Shown one piece after another: positions 8,604 to 17,646 of a DNA stretch of 64,000 bases. This stretch comes from Candidatus Latescibacterota bacterium (GTDB taxonomy: Bacteria; Latescibacterota; MWCZ01), in assembly GCA_022706085.1 (NCBI GenBank), contig JAKJDF010000004.1, positions 204,403 to 268,402 of the forward strand, in the 5' to 3' direction. Each line of letters begins with the position of its first letter. Within the stretch, counting starts at the first letter, position 1. The position numbers and the translations under genes are program-made. The notes under the pieces are model-generated. The model searched no databases. It had not been told where the DNA came from and was given only the letters and a program-made list of their open reading frames with translations.

Positions 8604-9265
8604 TGATGGCGATGACGTTGGACGGGAAGATCGCCACCTCACGAAGGGAGGCGGCCCGATTTGGCGGCCCTGAAGACACCCGCCGGCTTGAGACACAGGT
8701 GGCGTGGGCTGATGTTTTGCTGTTCGGCGCAGCAACGCTGCGAGCCTACGGAACGACCTACCGCGTGAAACGGGAGGCCCTGCTTCACCTCCGACAGCGC
8801 CGCAGACAGCCGCCGCAACCCGTCACTGCGGTAGTCACATCCTCCCTTGATATTCCGCTGGACATGCCGTTCTTCACCCGGCAGGATGTTCCCCGAATTG
8901 TCATCACTACCGAATCCGAACAGGACCGCGCAACCACGCGGTTTCATGGTCTCGCAGAGGTAATCGCCAGAGGGGCGTTCGCGGTTGACTGGAACGCCGT
9001 CCTCGCAGAATTCAAAACACGGGGACTGAAACGAGTGCTGCTTCTTGGCGGGGGCCATCTGAACGCGGAGTTGTTCTCCCTCGGTTGCGTTGATGAAGTG
9101 TGCCTCACCATCGCGCCCTATGTGTACGGGGGCGTTGATGCTCCGACCATCGCGGACGGGAACCTCGCGGCGGCTTGCTGGCCAAACGAACTGCTGCTGA
9201 GAACGTGCGAACTGGTGGGGCAGGAAGTTTTCTGCACGTACCAATTTGAAAACAAAGCCCTGTAA
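8567..9265 (+). CDS. RibD C-terminal / dihydrofolate-reductase-fold protein
   Basis: This 232-residue protein matches the reductase domain of RibD, beginning RLMMAMTLDGKIATS and containing KRVLLLGGGHLNAELFSLG-type nucleotide-binding strands. In riboflavin synthesis this domain reduces the ribosyl chain with NADPH. Standalone proteins may do that or reduce other substrates. There is no deaminase domain and no other rib gene nearby. The GTG at 8567 has GAAGG nine bases upstream; ATG 8603 overlaps the transporter stop as ATGA and is a credible alternative. Confidence 0.75.
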   Translation: MPNRRDWPHVRLMMAMTLDGKIATSRREAARFGGPEDTRRLETQVAWADVLLFGAATLRAYGTTYRVKREALLHLRQRRRQPPQPVTAVVTSSLDIPLDMPFFTRQDVPRIVITTESEQDRATTRFHGLAEVIARGAFAVDWNAVLAEFKTRGLKRVLLLGGGHLNAELFSLGCVDEVCLTIAPYVYGGVDAPTIADGNLAAACWPNELLLRTCELVGQEVFCTYQFENKAL

Positions 9266-9357
9266 ATGATTCTGTAAGAATGTAGTGCGGGGACGTTATC
9301 GGGAATGAGGAACTCCGGATTCCGTCATTTCTGAACAACGGCGCGTCAGGCGGGGTG

Positions 9358-9381
9358 AAAAACGCCGGACGTCATTCCGAC
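9358..9381 (-). terminator. Intrinsic terminator overlapping a stop codon
   Basis: On the minus strand GTCGGA and TCCGGC form a six-bp stem with one G-U pair around a six-base loop, followed by GTTTTT. The TGA of the barrel/transglutaminase gene falls in the loop and stem, so translation may compete with hairpin formation. Confidence 0.55.
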
Positions 9382-11879
9382 ACAACGGAACGCACCGAGC
9401 GAATCTGGGTACGCAAATCCAGAAGATCCGGGATTTCAGGTGCCGCCTCGTACGCCCGATCTGCAAGTTCCCCCGCTCGAACGATATCCCCGGAGAAGAA
9501 CCAGTACACCGCCCGGAGTCCCAGCACACGGGGAGGGTTGTACGCGTGCTCCTCAAGCACGCGCAGGTGGTAATCGGCATCCGAAAGGCGCCCGGCGAAG
9601 AGGAGCCAGAACACCGCGTCGGCGCGGCGCTTGTAATCCTCGCTGCCGCCGGTGGACGCACCCACCGACGCCAACAAGTCACGGGCGACCGGGGAATCTT
9701 CCCAGAGCAGGGCCAATGCGCTGTCCTGAAGAGACACCCGCCGTTCCAGATTCCGCAAGTCGGGAAATCGGATCTCCTCATCAGCGGAAGCGTGGAACTC
9801 CATGGGTTCGAACAACGCCCAGCCCTCCGCGACCCGGGTGACCCGAAGGTTGCCCTGCGACGCCAACGAACGAGCAACGCGCGCCGCATTGCTCCACGCT
9901 GCCATGAATCCCTGCGGGAACAACGTCGTCTCAAGGGGAAGCCACCAGGTGCCTTCAAACGCAACGAACCGCTCCACGGGAGCCGGCAACACGTAGGGCG
10001 ATTCGTCAACGGGGAGGCGTGTGTCGACCATCATGAAGATGTGATCCGGCGCTTCGACAAATGCGGTCGTAAGCCCTGCGCACTCGAGGAGTGAACACAG
10101 AAGAACGGTGGTGTCGTCACAGTCTCCTGCCCGGGCCCTGAGAAGCTCCGCGGGGTACAGGATGTCGTCCACAACCAGGTTCTGGTTGAGATCTCCCGCC
10201 AAGGCCTGATACGGAAAAAGCAGCAGCCGGAGCGACTCCTCGCCGATCTCCCCCACCCCCGTGATCATTCCGGAGACGCCGGACACCGCATTCCCAAGGA
10301 CACCGAGAGTGTCTCCGCGAGCAGAGTCGGGACCACTGATCACGGTCCTGACAGGGTTCGCAGCGATCTCAACGGGTTTCACGGCGAGGGTGAGCGTGCT
10401 TGCCCCGATCCGCCTCATCGCGTCGAAGGGATTCTCAGTTTTCCGCACCTCCGAGAAAGGTGTATTGGGATCGCTCTGGTACGTGATCCCTACCTCGCCA
10501 GCGGCTTCAAACAGCACCATTGCCGTTGTGATGATTTCCTGAGTGAGTGGGAGCTGCTGCAATCGCGACCGGTAGGGCCGGAGCGATTCGCGCACGAACG
10601 CCCGGACATCGGGGTCCGCCGGTGTTACAAACGCGGAAGCCTTCTTCACGTCATCCCATGTCAGCGCGCCGCGGCGATAGAGGAACGTGTTTACCGTGTG
10701 TCTGCGCCAGACTTCTCCAGTGGACGGATTGACGAGGCTGATGACCCCCTGAACGGGTTGATCGGCAATCGCCGCGATCTGTTCGCCGGAAAGAACAGCA
10801 CGCAGAAATATCCTTTGACGGGAGTACGGACGCAGCGTCACTTCCTCGGAAGATGGAGCAGTCATGAAACGCGGAAGAAGGAGCTCCACGCGTGTTGTGA
10901 CGGGAGTGGAAGATGAGTTTACCAGTTCAATGGAAGCCACCGGTTCCCGCGTGTACGCTTTGCCGAGTGAAGCGTAGAGAGGCCTCACCTGTGGCTTTGT
11001 GATCTGCACCGCGGAGCGTCCTCTGGGGAATACCATCGCAACGGACACTCGGTGCTGGCGGTATGACTGCTCCAGTTGTGCATACGCGTAGTCGACGCGA
11101 ACACTGCCTGAGCGAAAGCCGACTCCCGCACTTCGGCTCCACATCCGATCACGGTATCCGACGCCTCCCCTCAAAGCCATGGCTTCCACCGGGAACCATT
11201 CAGCGCCAACGTGGTCGCCCTGGTCGTGCTGGTATGCGAGCGTCACCTGATCCGACGCGTCAAAGGAGGCACCCCAGCGGACGCTGCGCGGGTTCAGGAT
11301 CTCAACACGGCCATCTTTGCGCCACACCTTTGCGTCGGTCAGATCGCAGATGGACGCCCCCACGCGAATCCGCCCCGTCAAGGAAAAAAGTGCACCTATG
11401 TCCGTGCTGAACCCGGCAGCCTCACGCGCGGAATCCGGTGCCGCACGGTACGATGGACTGAGGAAGCTCCCGGCCATGCCTACCGCAAGCTTGTCGGTCA
11501 GACGAACTCCCGCTCCCGCTACAAATCGATCCAGTCCCTCCGGGGTCCCTGGAAACGGCAGGATACGCCCGTTGCGAATCCACCCCAGACCGATCGCGCC
11601 GTCCTGTGAGACCGGGTTTCCGAAGAACAGCGCGCTGTTTTGCAGGCTCGTACTCCCGAGGTCGCCCGTAATGCTCGGAAAAACCTGCTCGACCAGGCCC
11701 GCGGGGTTCCACGCGAGGGCGGTGGGACCATCCGCGGAGGAAACGAATGCGGTGCCCATGCCAATCGCCCGTGCGTCCGCATAAGGGTACCCCGGATGCG
11801 TTGCGCTCCACGTCTGGGCCTCTACCCTCATCGAAGCCCCAGACGCGAGGAGAAACCCGACGAGCACCGCGATTTGCAT
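9372..11879 (-). CDS. PorV-like outer-membrane barrel fused to a transglutaminase-like domain and TPR tail
   Basis: This 835-residue protein begins with a signal peptide ending near VEAQT. Residues about 30-287 resemble PorV/UPF0164 barrels: an RAIGMGTAFVSSADGPTALAWNPAGL start and alternating strands. Residues about 310-400 suggest an Ig-like segment. At 580-660, RAGDCDDTTVLL and APDHIFMMVD provide Cys587 and His613 of a transglutaminase/protease-like site. The last 95 residues look TPR-like. The catalytic part should face the periplasm or exterior, depending on topology. The ATG at 11879 follows GAAGG by nine bases. It is 19 bases after the GDPD gene. Confidence 0.65.
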   Translation of the reverse strand: MQIAVLVGFLLASGASMRVEAQTWSATHPGYPYADARAIGMGTAFVSSADGPTALAWNPAGLVEQVFPSITGDLGSTSLQNSALFFGNPVSQDGAIGLGWIRNGRILPFPGTPEGLDRFVAGAGVRLTDKLAVGMAGSFLSPSYRAAPDSAREAAGFSTDIGALFSLTGRIRVGASICDLTDAKVWRKDGRVEILNPRSVRWGASFDASDQVTLAYQHDQGDHVGAEWFPVEAMALRGGVGYRDRMWSRSAGVGFRSGSVRVDYAYAQLEQSYRQHRVSVAMVFPRGRSAVQITKPQVRPLYASLGKAYTREPVASIELVNSSSTPVTTRVELLLPRFMTAPSSEEVTLRPYSRQRIFLRAVLSGEQIAAIADQPVQGVISLVNPSTGEVWRRHTVNTFLYRRGALTWDDVKKASAFVTPADPDVRAFVRESLRPYRSRLQQLPLTQEIITTAMVLFEAAGEVGITYQSDPNTPFSEVRKTENPFDAMRRIGASTLTLAVKPVEIAANPVRTVISGPDSARGDTLGVLGNAVSGVSGMITGVGEIGEESLRLLLFPYQALAGDLNQNLVVDDILYPAELLRARAGDCDDTTVLLCSLLECAGLTTAFVEAPDHIFMMVDTRLPVDESPYVLPAPVERFVAFEGTWWLPLETTLFPQGFMAAWSNAARVARSLASQGNLRVTRVAEGWALFEPMEFHASADEEIRFPDLRNLERRVSLQDSALALLWEDSPVARDLLASVGASTGGSEDYKRRADAVFWLLFAGRLSDADYHLRVLEEHAYNPPRVLGLRAVYWFFSGDIVRAGELADRAYEAAPEIPDLLDLRTQIRSVRSVVSE

Positions 11880-11898
11880 CGGCAGCACCCTTCACCCT

Positions 11899-12639
11899 TC
11901 AGAAAAGGGGTTTGTTCAGCATTTCCTTGAGGACGTTCGGGTGGTTTGTGGTGACGCCGTCCACCCCTGCTGCCATCAACCTCTGCAGTCCGGGTCCGGT
12001 GTCGTCGGCGATACCCCATGCCCGCACAAACAACCCCGCTGCGTGCGCTTTGCGCACGAACCCGGCATCTATCCGGGATGCGCGAGGCGCTATCGTATCG
12101 ATGCCTGCGTTCACGCACCGACTGATCGCCTCGTCGGGACTCAGGTCCTCGAAGGTTGTCAACCACGTCGTTCGCCAGCGTGGGACTTCACGCCGCACGG
12201 TCTCAAGGACTTCCCATTCGAAGGCGCTGGCTACCGTCCAGTCGAACGCGCAATGCCGTGAAACCACCGAAACCACACCGGGTACCCAATCCTTCCCAAC
12301 CTTCAGTTCAATCACCATCTGCGCCTGGCCGGAAACCATGGTGAGAAGTTCATCAAGAAGGGGGACGCGCTCTCCAGAGAACTTCGGATCCCTCCAGGAA
12401 CCCGCGTCAAGGCGCATGATCTCATCCCATGTCAGTGCGTCAACCCGGCCAGTTCCGTCCGTCGTTCGATCGACGGTCTGGTCGTGAATGACCACGAAGC
12501 AACCGTCTCGCGTCCGGCGGACGTCGCATTCAAGCCAAGTGCATCCCAGTTCCAACGCCGCCCGGAATGCAGTGATCGTGTTTTCCGGGTACTGTCCGCT
12601 GAAACCGCGGTGGGCAATGTTCAGAAACCGGTGTTCCAT
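11899..12639 (-). CDS. Glycerophosphodiester phosphodiesterase
   Basis: This 246-residue TIM-barrel enzyme cleaves glycerophosphodiesters to glycerol 3-phosphate and an alcohol. It has the opening HRGFSGQYPENT, the metal-binding LECDVRRTRDG and the second catalytic His in VIHDQTVDRTTDG, followed by ELK. No signal peptide is present, so it resembles cytoplasmic UgpQ more than periplasmic GlpQ. It lies between tatA and the barrel/transglutaminase gene, with short gaps on both sides. A tandem-domain relative occurs at 30.4-32.0 kb. Confidence 0.92.
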   Translation of the reverse strand: MEHRFLNIAHRGFSGQYPENTITAFRAALELGCTWLECDVRRTRDGCFVVIHDQTVDRTTDGTGRVDALTWDEIMRLDAGSWRDPKFSGERVPLLDELLTMVSGQAQMVIELKVGKDWVPGVVSVVSRHCAFDWTVASAFEWEVLETVRREVPRWRTTWLTTFEDLSPDEAISRCVNAGIDTIAPRASRIDAGFVRKAHAAGLFVRAWGIADDTGPGLQRLMAAGVDGVTTNHPNVLKEMLNKPLF

Positions 12640-12652
12640 CTCGGAATCCAGG

Positions 12653-12919
12653 TCAGAGAATCACCGGGTCGGATGGGTTCCGGGCATCTTCATCTTTCTT
12701 TTCTGATTCATCCTTAAAGGCAGATGCAGGTGGCGGAGCATTCCTCACTGCGTCGCGCGTTCCGTTGATTTCGTCCGTCACGCCGGAGATTTCACGGCGG
12801 AATTCGCGAATCCCTTTCCCGATCCCCCGCGCCACCTCGGGCAGTCGTTTGGACCCGAAGACAAGAAACGCCACGAGCAGAATGACGATCATTTCCCAAG
12901 GACCGACGTTTGGCAACAT
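12653..12919 (-). CDS. tatA: Sec-independent translocase subunit TatA/TatE
   Basis: The 88-residue product forms the pore-lining part of the twin-arginine translocase, which exports folded proteins. It has a short N-terminal membrane helix (WEMIVILLVAFLVFG), the FGSKRLPEVARGIGKGIREFRREI hinge and amphipathic helix in family order, then an acidic tail. AAAGGA precedes the ATG at 12919 by about six bases; the longer upstream frame is unlikely. tatB/tatC are not adjacent. The TrmH-family gene is 26 bases upstream and the GDPD follows 13 bases downstream. Confidence 0.92.
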   Translation of the reverse strand: MLPNVGPWEMIVILLVAFLVFGSKRLPEVARGIGKGIREFRREISGVTDEINGTRDAVRNAPPPASAFKDESEKKDEDARNPSDPVIL

Positions 12920-12945
12920 GCGGAATCCTTTCCTATCCGGCCGGA

Positions 12946-13719
12946 TCACACAATGCGCCACAGATGGCGGAAAAGGAAAATCGACCCGGCCACGGCAACA
13001 TTGAGTGAATCTGTCCCTCTTTTCTGCGCCAGAGACACTATGCAATCACAAACTCTGTTCCAATCACGGGTAATACCTTCGGCTTCACCGCCGAGAACCA
13101 ATGCCACCGCATCCCATTTCAACAGTAGATTGGCAGGTTCGCCTCCGTGTGACGACGTGGCCACCAAAGGAATGCCTGCGTTCCGCACCCCACGAAGAAC
13201 GTCGTCAATTGAGTCCGTGTACGAAACGGGAAGACGGAAAAACGCTCCCATTGAGCCGCGTACCACTTTGGGATTTGTCAGCTCAACGGTGCCCGCCGTG
13301 AGGAGCGCACCACGCGCCCCCGCTGCTTCTGCCGACCGAAGGAGGGTTCCGAGGTTGCCGGGGTCCCGCACGTTGTCCACCACAACAACGTCCCCGGTTC
13401 CCGATTTCCAGACGTCTTCTTCGGTCCACGTTGGTGTGCGAGCGACAGCAACAACGCCCTGCGGCGTTCGCGTGTCGCAAATCGCGTCAAGTTCCTTCTG
13501 GGTAATGCCTTGCGTAGGGATTCCATCGGACTCCGCCGTTTCAACTACCCGGGCGAGCCGCGAATCGGGATCTGCCTCGACGTGAAACACGCATTCCACT
13601 GAAAGGGGAGAGGCAAGGGCCTCTTCAACGAGCCGAACGCCTTCCACAAGAAACAACCCGAGAGCTTTTCGGTTTTCCTTCCTCAGCAGTTCGCGCACGC
13701 GTTTCAGACCGATTTTCAC
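12946..13719 (-). CDS. TrmH/SpoU-family RNA 2'-O-methyltransferase
   Basis: This 257-residue protein has an N-terminal substrate-binding segment (FLVEGVRLVEEAL) and a C-terminal SPOUT knot. Motif 1 is VVVDNVRDPGNLGTLLRSAEAAG, motif 2 LVLGGEAEGI and motif 3 SLNVAVAGSIFLF; these bind S-adenosylmethionine. The exact rRNA or tRNA target cannot be told. The start is GTG at 13719, with AAGGG nine bases upstream, only three bases after the TPR gene's stop. Coupling with that gene is likely. Confidence 0.88.
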   Translation of the reverse strand: MKIGLKRVRELLRKENRKALGLFLVEGVRLVEEALASPLSVECVFHVEADPDSRLARVVETAESDGIPTQGITQKELDAICDTRTPQGVVAVARTPTWTEEDVWKSGTGDVVVVDNVRDPGNLGTLLRSAEAAGARGALLTAGTVELTNPKVVRGSMGAFFRLPVSYTDSIDDVLRGVRNAGIPLVATSSHGGEPANLLLKWDAVALVLGGEAEGITRDWNRVCDCIVSLAQKRGTDSLNVAVAGSIFLFRHLWRIV

Positions 13720-13722
13720 CTC

Positions 13723-14754
13723 TCATGACCCTTTTTCGAGGCATCGCTCAAGGAGCGCACGAGCACGGTTTTGCGTGGGCCTGAAATCGCGCCCGTACCC
13801 CACGTGTGCTGGCGACGAAACGGCAGCGCGAAGGTCTGGCAGCGCCTCCGAACATTTCCCCATCTCGGCAAGTGCGATACCTCTTTTCGCCCGCGCCTCC
13901 ACAGAACCGGGACAACGGAACTGGTCCGTCGAATAGAGTGCAATGGCCTGTGTGTATGCCGCGGCTGCTTCCGCCCATCGCCGCAGACCGAACAACGCCT
14001 CGGCCCGGGCAGTGACAAATGCCCGGTTTGCCGGATAGCGTGCCGCAATCTGGTTAGAAACGGCCAACGCCTCGTGGTAATTCGCGTCCTTCAGCAACGC
14101 CCAGACAATCATGCCGGGAGCGGTATGCTGCGTTGTCGCCCCTTCGTTCCACGCCCGTTTCATTTCGCGGATGCCCTGATTCCGCGTATCCGCGACAAAG
14201 GGCAACCATGTCCAGTTCTTCATGGCTGCGCCCCGCCAGTAATGATACGCCCCGAGAGCAAGCAACGCGTCGGAGAAACCGGGTTCACGACGCAAGACCT
14301 CTTCCAGTTGTTCCACACTTTCCGTGCCCGCGCGATATGCGTGCCAGTACGAGCCTTCGTCCGCCGCAACGACCGCGCTCAGGCCGAGGCTGAGTCCGAA
14401 CACGTACCGGGGCCAGATTTCTTCCGGGGTCCGCGCAACCTGCTCGCGGCTTGCGCGGACCGCAATCTGAACGCGGCGTTTCAACTCCGCCGGACTCATT
14501 GTTCCCTCGCAACCAAAAAGACGCATCTGCTCAATCGCGGCCATCGCATAATCACCCGTGGGGTCCGCAGGAGACTCGCGCTTCAGGACAACCGCCAGAC
14601 TTTCCGCGCGCGAAAACTCCGACCGCAGAGCCGCTTCCTGGGCGAGCGTGAAATCGGCTGGTACGTGCAACGCGCGCACGGATTCCAGCAGCACGAACGA
14701 AACTACGCACGCCGTGACAAACTGGCGGCGCATTTCGACCTGATTACCACCCAT
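13723..14754 (-). CDS. Exported TPR-repeat protein
   Basis: This approximately 343-residue protein begins with a charged segment and a hydrophobic stretch (RRQFVTACVVSFVLL) consistent with a signal peptide ending near VRALH. The rest is mainly helical, with TPR-like units around residues 190-330, including RRWAEAAAAYTQAIALY and AKRGIALAEMGKCSEALPDLRAA. TPRs mediate protein contacts; no enzyme motif is seen. Starts at 14754 or 14733 are equally plausible. It is divergent from lexA and followed three bases later by the TrmH-family gene. Confidence 0.65.
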   Translation of the reverse strand: MGGNQVEMRRQFVTACVVSFVLLESVRALHVPADFTLAQEAALRSEFSRAESLAVVLKRESPADPTGDYAMAAIEQMRLFGCEGTMSPAELKRRVQIAVRASREQVARTPEEIWPRYVFGLSLGLSAVVAADEGSYWHAYRAGTESVEQLEEVLRREPGFSDALLALGAYHYWRGAAMKNWTWLPFVADTRNQGIREMKRAWNEGATTQHTAPGMIVWALLKDANYHEALAVSNQIAARYPANRAFVTARAEALFGLRRWAEAAAAYTQAIALYSTDQFRCPGSVEARAKRGIALAEMGKCSEALPDLRAAVSSPAHVGYGRDFRPTQNRARALLERCLEKGS

Positions 14755-14854
14755 GCGCTTGAGTAACCCCGTCCAAATGCCTGAGCATTGCAGTTTCTTT
14801 CCCCGCGCGGGCATCCTATCTTTGAATCTGGTGTGTGCTTCGGGGAGGCTTCCA

Positions 14855-14864
14855 GAACATGTTC
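14855..14864. promoter_or_regulatory. GAACATGTTC palindrome upstream of lexA
   Basis: The perfect palindrome GAACATGTTC lies 58 bases before the lexA start, in the divergent gap shared with the TPR gene. GAAC and GTTC are the half-sites of Gram-positive SOS boxes, but their spacer here is two bases, not four. It is a reasonable but unproven autoregulatory operator. Confidence 0.35.
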
Positions 14865-14922
14865 CCAAGGGAAATAACACCATCGCCAACGATGTGATTT
14901 CGAATCCGTAAGGCCAGCCGGG

Positions 14923-15543
14923 ATGAGAAAGCCTCTTACCAAACGGCAACTGGCAATTTATGAATATATTGCCGCACAGATTCGGCAGCGCGGTATTCCC
15001 CCCACTATCAGGGAAATCTGCGACCAGTTCGGCATGCGATCTTCCAACGGGGCACGAGAGGCACTGGCAGCACTCGCGAGAAAAGGGTACATCAGTCGAC
15101 GAGAAAGGCTATCGCGTGGCATCGAACTCGCTAACTCGTTCGACTCCCTCGAATGTTCGGGAACCGCACTCCGGGTACCTCTTTTGAGAAATCCCGTTAA
15201 CGGTGCCCTTTGCATTGACGAAGCACCCGGTGAGAAAGTCCTGTTCATCGATTCGAGTTTTCTCCCGGGCACCGGTAGAGCGTTTGCCTTGCTTGTACCC
15301 GACAGTTCGCTCGCCAAGTACGGCATCCGCAAAGGAGACCTGGCAGTCGCCACGGAATGCCACGAAGGGCAACCGGGGGAAATCCTGGTAACGGCAATCG
15401 ACTCGCGCTTCGTCCTCGTGCGCGTTCCTGCGACCTCGGACCCGGAACCTTCTCAGCAGGTACCGGAGAGCCACGGGGTTTCACCCGTCTTCGGAAAGGT
15501 CAACTGTGTCGTGCGGCGTCTCACCGGCGTGGAAACGGGGTAG
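14923..15543 (+). CDS. lexA: LexA-family repressor lacking the usual self-cleavage residues
   Basis: The 206 residues have LexA architecture. The N-terminal winged helix is complete (PLTKRQLAIYEYI, PPTIREICDQFGMRS, LARKGYISRR). The C-terminal S24 fold is recognisable from VPLLRNPVNG to GIRKGDLAV. The usual Ala-Gly cleavage bond is Asn93-Gly94, Ser129 aligns with the nucleophile, and the position of the activating Lys is Val166. RecA-stimulated autocleavage is therefore doubtful. DNA binding may still occur. ATG has AAGG nine bases upstream. It is divergent from the TPR gene. Confidence 0.82.
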   Translation: MRKPLTKRQLAIYEYIAAQIRQRGIPPTIREICDQFGMRSSNGAREALAALARKGYISRRERLSRGIELANSFDSLECSGTALRVPLLRNPVNGALCIDEAPGEKVLFIDSSFLPGTGRAFALLVPDSSLAKYGIRKGDLAVATECHEGQPGEILVTAIDSRFVLVRVPATSDPEPSQQVPESHGVSPVFGKVNCVVRRLTGVETG

Positions 15544-15817
15544 GCTCAGAAGCGAATGGGCAGATTTGCGAAAGCTTCGTGCAGCGTGGCCAGGTGGGGC
15601 CTCCGCAGAACAGGGCCAATACGCGGGAATAGGCACCGGCAGCTGTGGGGCACAGAACTCGCACCCGCGATACAACACAACTTCGTCATCGTTGGCAAAC
15701 GGTGCGGCCAAACTGTGCTGTGCCATTGCTGACAAACCGTTTTTGTCTGTTTTTTGCAATCGCTTTTCACAGGTATCAGCATATTGCAGCAAACCCGTGA
15801 CACAAGAAGGCATCGTC
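15544..15817. other. Intergenic region before galU, 274 bases
   Basis: No credible gene or RNA is visible between lexA and galU. The last 80 bases are AT-richer and probably carry the galU promoter, but I could not fix a -35/-10 pair. No clear lexA terminator is present. Confidence 0.4.
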
Positions 15818-16762
15818 ATGAGGATCAACAAAGTGGTGATACCGGTTGCCGGCCTCGGGACGCGGTTGCTTCCCGCCACAAAGTCGCAACCGAAGGAAAT
15901 GCTTCCCGTGGGAAGAAAACCAGTTGTGCAATACGTTGTCGAAGAGATGGTCGAACAGGGACTGCGGTACTTGCTGCTTATCACCGGCAGCAACAAGCAT
16001 TCAATTGAGAACCATTTTGACAATGACCCCATGCTCGTCGAGCGCTTGCTCAGCACCGAAGACGACGACCTTCTTCGGGAAGTAGATCTACGGCCGGAGG
16101 GAGCCCAGATATTCTACACGCGCCAGATGATTCCCCCGGGCGCGAAGAAACCGGCCGGGCTCGGTGACGCCGTCCGCCACGCGCAGGCGTTTGTGAATGA
16201 TGATCCCTTTGTGGTTGCGCTGGGCGATACGATCATCCACACAGAAGGCAAACCGGACCTGATTTCGCGCATGACCCAGACTCACCTGAACAATGATGCG
16301 GTCGCTACCATCGCGGTGTGGCTGGTCGAGCACGATGCGACTCGCCGGTACGGGGTGGTAAAGCCGGAAGAGGGTGCCGACCTCACCCAGCCTTTCCGGA
16401 TAACGGACATCGTGGAGAAACCAACACCGGATCAGGCACCAAGCCGCTATGCGGTTGCTGCACGGTACGTTTTTGGGGGCCAGATATTCGACGCGTTGGA
16501 CGCCACACTGCCCGGCCACGGAGGCGAAATCCAGCTCACGGATGCAATCCGGCGGCTTGTGCGCGAAGGCAAGCCGGTGTATTGCGTTCCCCTTCGTCCC
16601 AATGAGACGCGCTACGACATCGGGAACCCTGAGTCTTATTTCAGAGCATTCGTGGATTTCGCATTCGACGATCCACAATGCGGCGAGAAACTTCGGCGAC
16701 ACGCAAGGGCTCTTCTGGAGAGGTACGAACGCGGCGAGGGCTTTTCGCTGGGCGGGGATTAA
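15818..16762 (+). CDS. galU: UTP-glucose-1-phosphate uridylyltransferase
   Basis: The 314-residue enzyme makes UDP-glucose from UTP and glucose 1-phosphate for envelope polysaccharides and sugar interconversion. The nucleotide-binding start, VIPVAGLGTRLLPATKSQPKEMLPV, and the later Y-D-I-G-N segment fit GalU closely. Its length is normal. The ATG at 15818 has GAAGG seven bases upstream and begins exactly with the conserved RINKVVIPVAG; an upstream in-frame extension is not credible. The homocysteine methyltransferase-like gene follows after two bases. Confidence 0.95.
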   Translation: MRINKVVIPVAGLGTRLLPATKSQPKEMLPVGRKPVVQYVVEEMVEQGLRYLLLITGSNKHSIENHFDNDPMLVERLLSTEDDDLLREVDLRPEGAQIFYTRQMIPPGAKKPAGLGDAVRHAQAFVNDDPFVVALGDTIIHTEGKPDLISRMTQTHLNNDAVATIAVWLVEHDATRRYGVVKPEEGADLTQPFRITDIVEKPTPDQAPSRYAVAARYVFGGQIFDALDATLPGHGGEIQLTDAIRRLVREGKPVYCVPLRPNETRYDIGNPESYFRAFVDFAFDDPQCGEKLRRHARALLERYERGEGFSLGGD

Positions 16763-16764
16763 TC

Positions 16765-17646
16765 ATGACACTTCAGGAACACATCAAGGAAGGTATCTTG
16801 CTCCTCGACGGGGCGATGGGCACACAACTCACCGCACGCGGAGCGAGAGGCAATAACGAGCTGTGGGGAGTTGAACATCCTGAGGTTCTCGCCGATGTAC
16901 ACCGCGCATACGTTGCCGCCGGAGCGCAGGCGGTCATCACCGATACGTTCGGTGGCAACAGCGCGAAACTGGCCAAGGCGGGGCTCGGCGACCGGGCAGA
17001 TGAGCTGAACCGGCGCCTTGTGGAGATCGCACGGGAAGCCGTCCGGGGAAGAGCCTGGGTACTCGCAGACGTTGGTCCCACGGGGCAGTTTGTGGAACCG
17101 TACGGTGATCTGACCGAGGCACAGATGACGGACGTGTTCCGCCGGCAGATTGCGGTGTTGCTCGAGGCCGGTGCGGACGGGATAATCGTCGAAACGATGA
17201 TGGACGTCACCGAAGCTGTCTGCGCAGTCAGGGCGACGAAGGGCATCGCGGCGGGAGTTCCCGTCCTCGTGACGATGACCTTCGATTTGAACCCCCGAGG
17301 GTTTCGAACGCTGATGGGGGTATCACCGGCCCAGGCGGCCAGCCGACTTGCGGAAACAGGCCCTGATGCCGTCGGAGCGAACTGCGGGGGCCTGCTGCCC
17401 GTGCAATATGCGGCTCTTTGTTCGGAAATGAGCACGGCAACCTCGCTGCCGATCATCGCAGAGCCGAACGCAGGCTTGCCCGAACTTGAAGATGGAGTAA
17501 CGGTATTCAAGGAGCCGCCAGAGACATTCGGCGCCATAGTGCCCGACCTCATCAAAGCAGGGGTGAAAGTGATGGGGGGGTGTTGCGGGACTGGCCCCGC
17601 CCATATTCAGGCCATGTCGAATGCACTGAAAATGATGAAGAAATGA
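16765..17646 (+). CDS. Homocysteine S-methyltransferase family protein
   Basis: This 293-residue TIM barrel resembles the homocysteine-binding domain of MetH and BHMT. LLLDGAMGTQL is the start signature, and GANCGG plus GGCCGTGPAHI supply the three zinc-binding Cys residues. It would transfer a methyl group to homocysteine, but the methyl donor is unclear because no folate- or cobalamin-binding domains follow. It begins two bases after galU and overlaps larA by four bases (ATGA), giving a probable three-gene operon. Confidence 0.88.
   Translation: MTLQEHIKEGILLLDGAMGTQLTARGARGNNELWGVEHPEVLADVHRAYVAAGAQAVITDTFGGNSAKLAKAGLGDRADELNRRLVEIAREAVRGRAWVLADVGPTGQFVEPYGDLTEAQMTDVFRRQIAVLLEAGADGIIVETMMDVTEAVCAVRATKGIAAGVPVLVTMTFDLNPRGFRTLMGVSPAQAASRLAETGPDAVGANCGGLLPVQYAALCSEMSTATSLPIIAEPNAGLPELEDGVTVFKEPPETFGAIVPDLIKAGVKVMGGCCGTGPAHIQAMSNALKMMKK

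Noticed and set aside
13771-14766. Long plus-strand frame antisense to the TPR gene
   Set aside because: The minus-strand product has a signal peptide and repeats; this frame lacks recognisable motifs.
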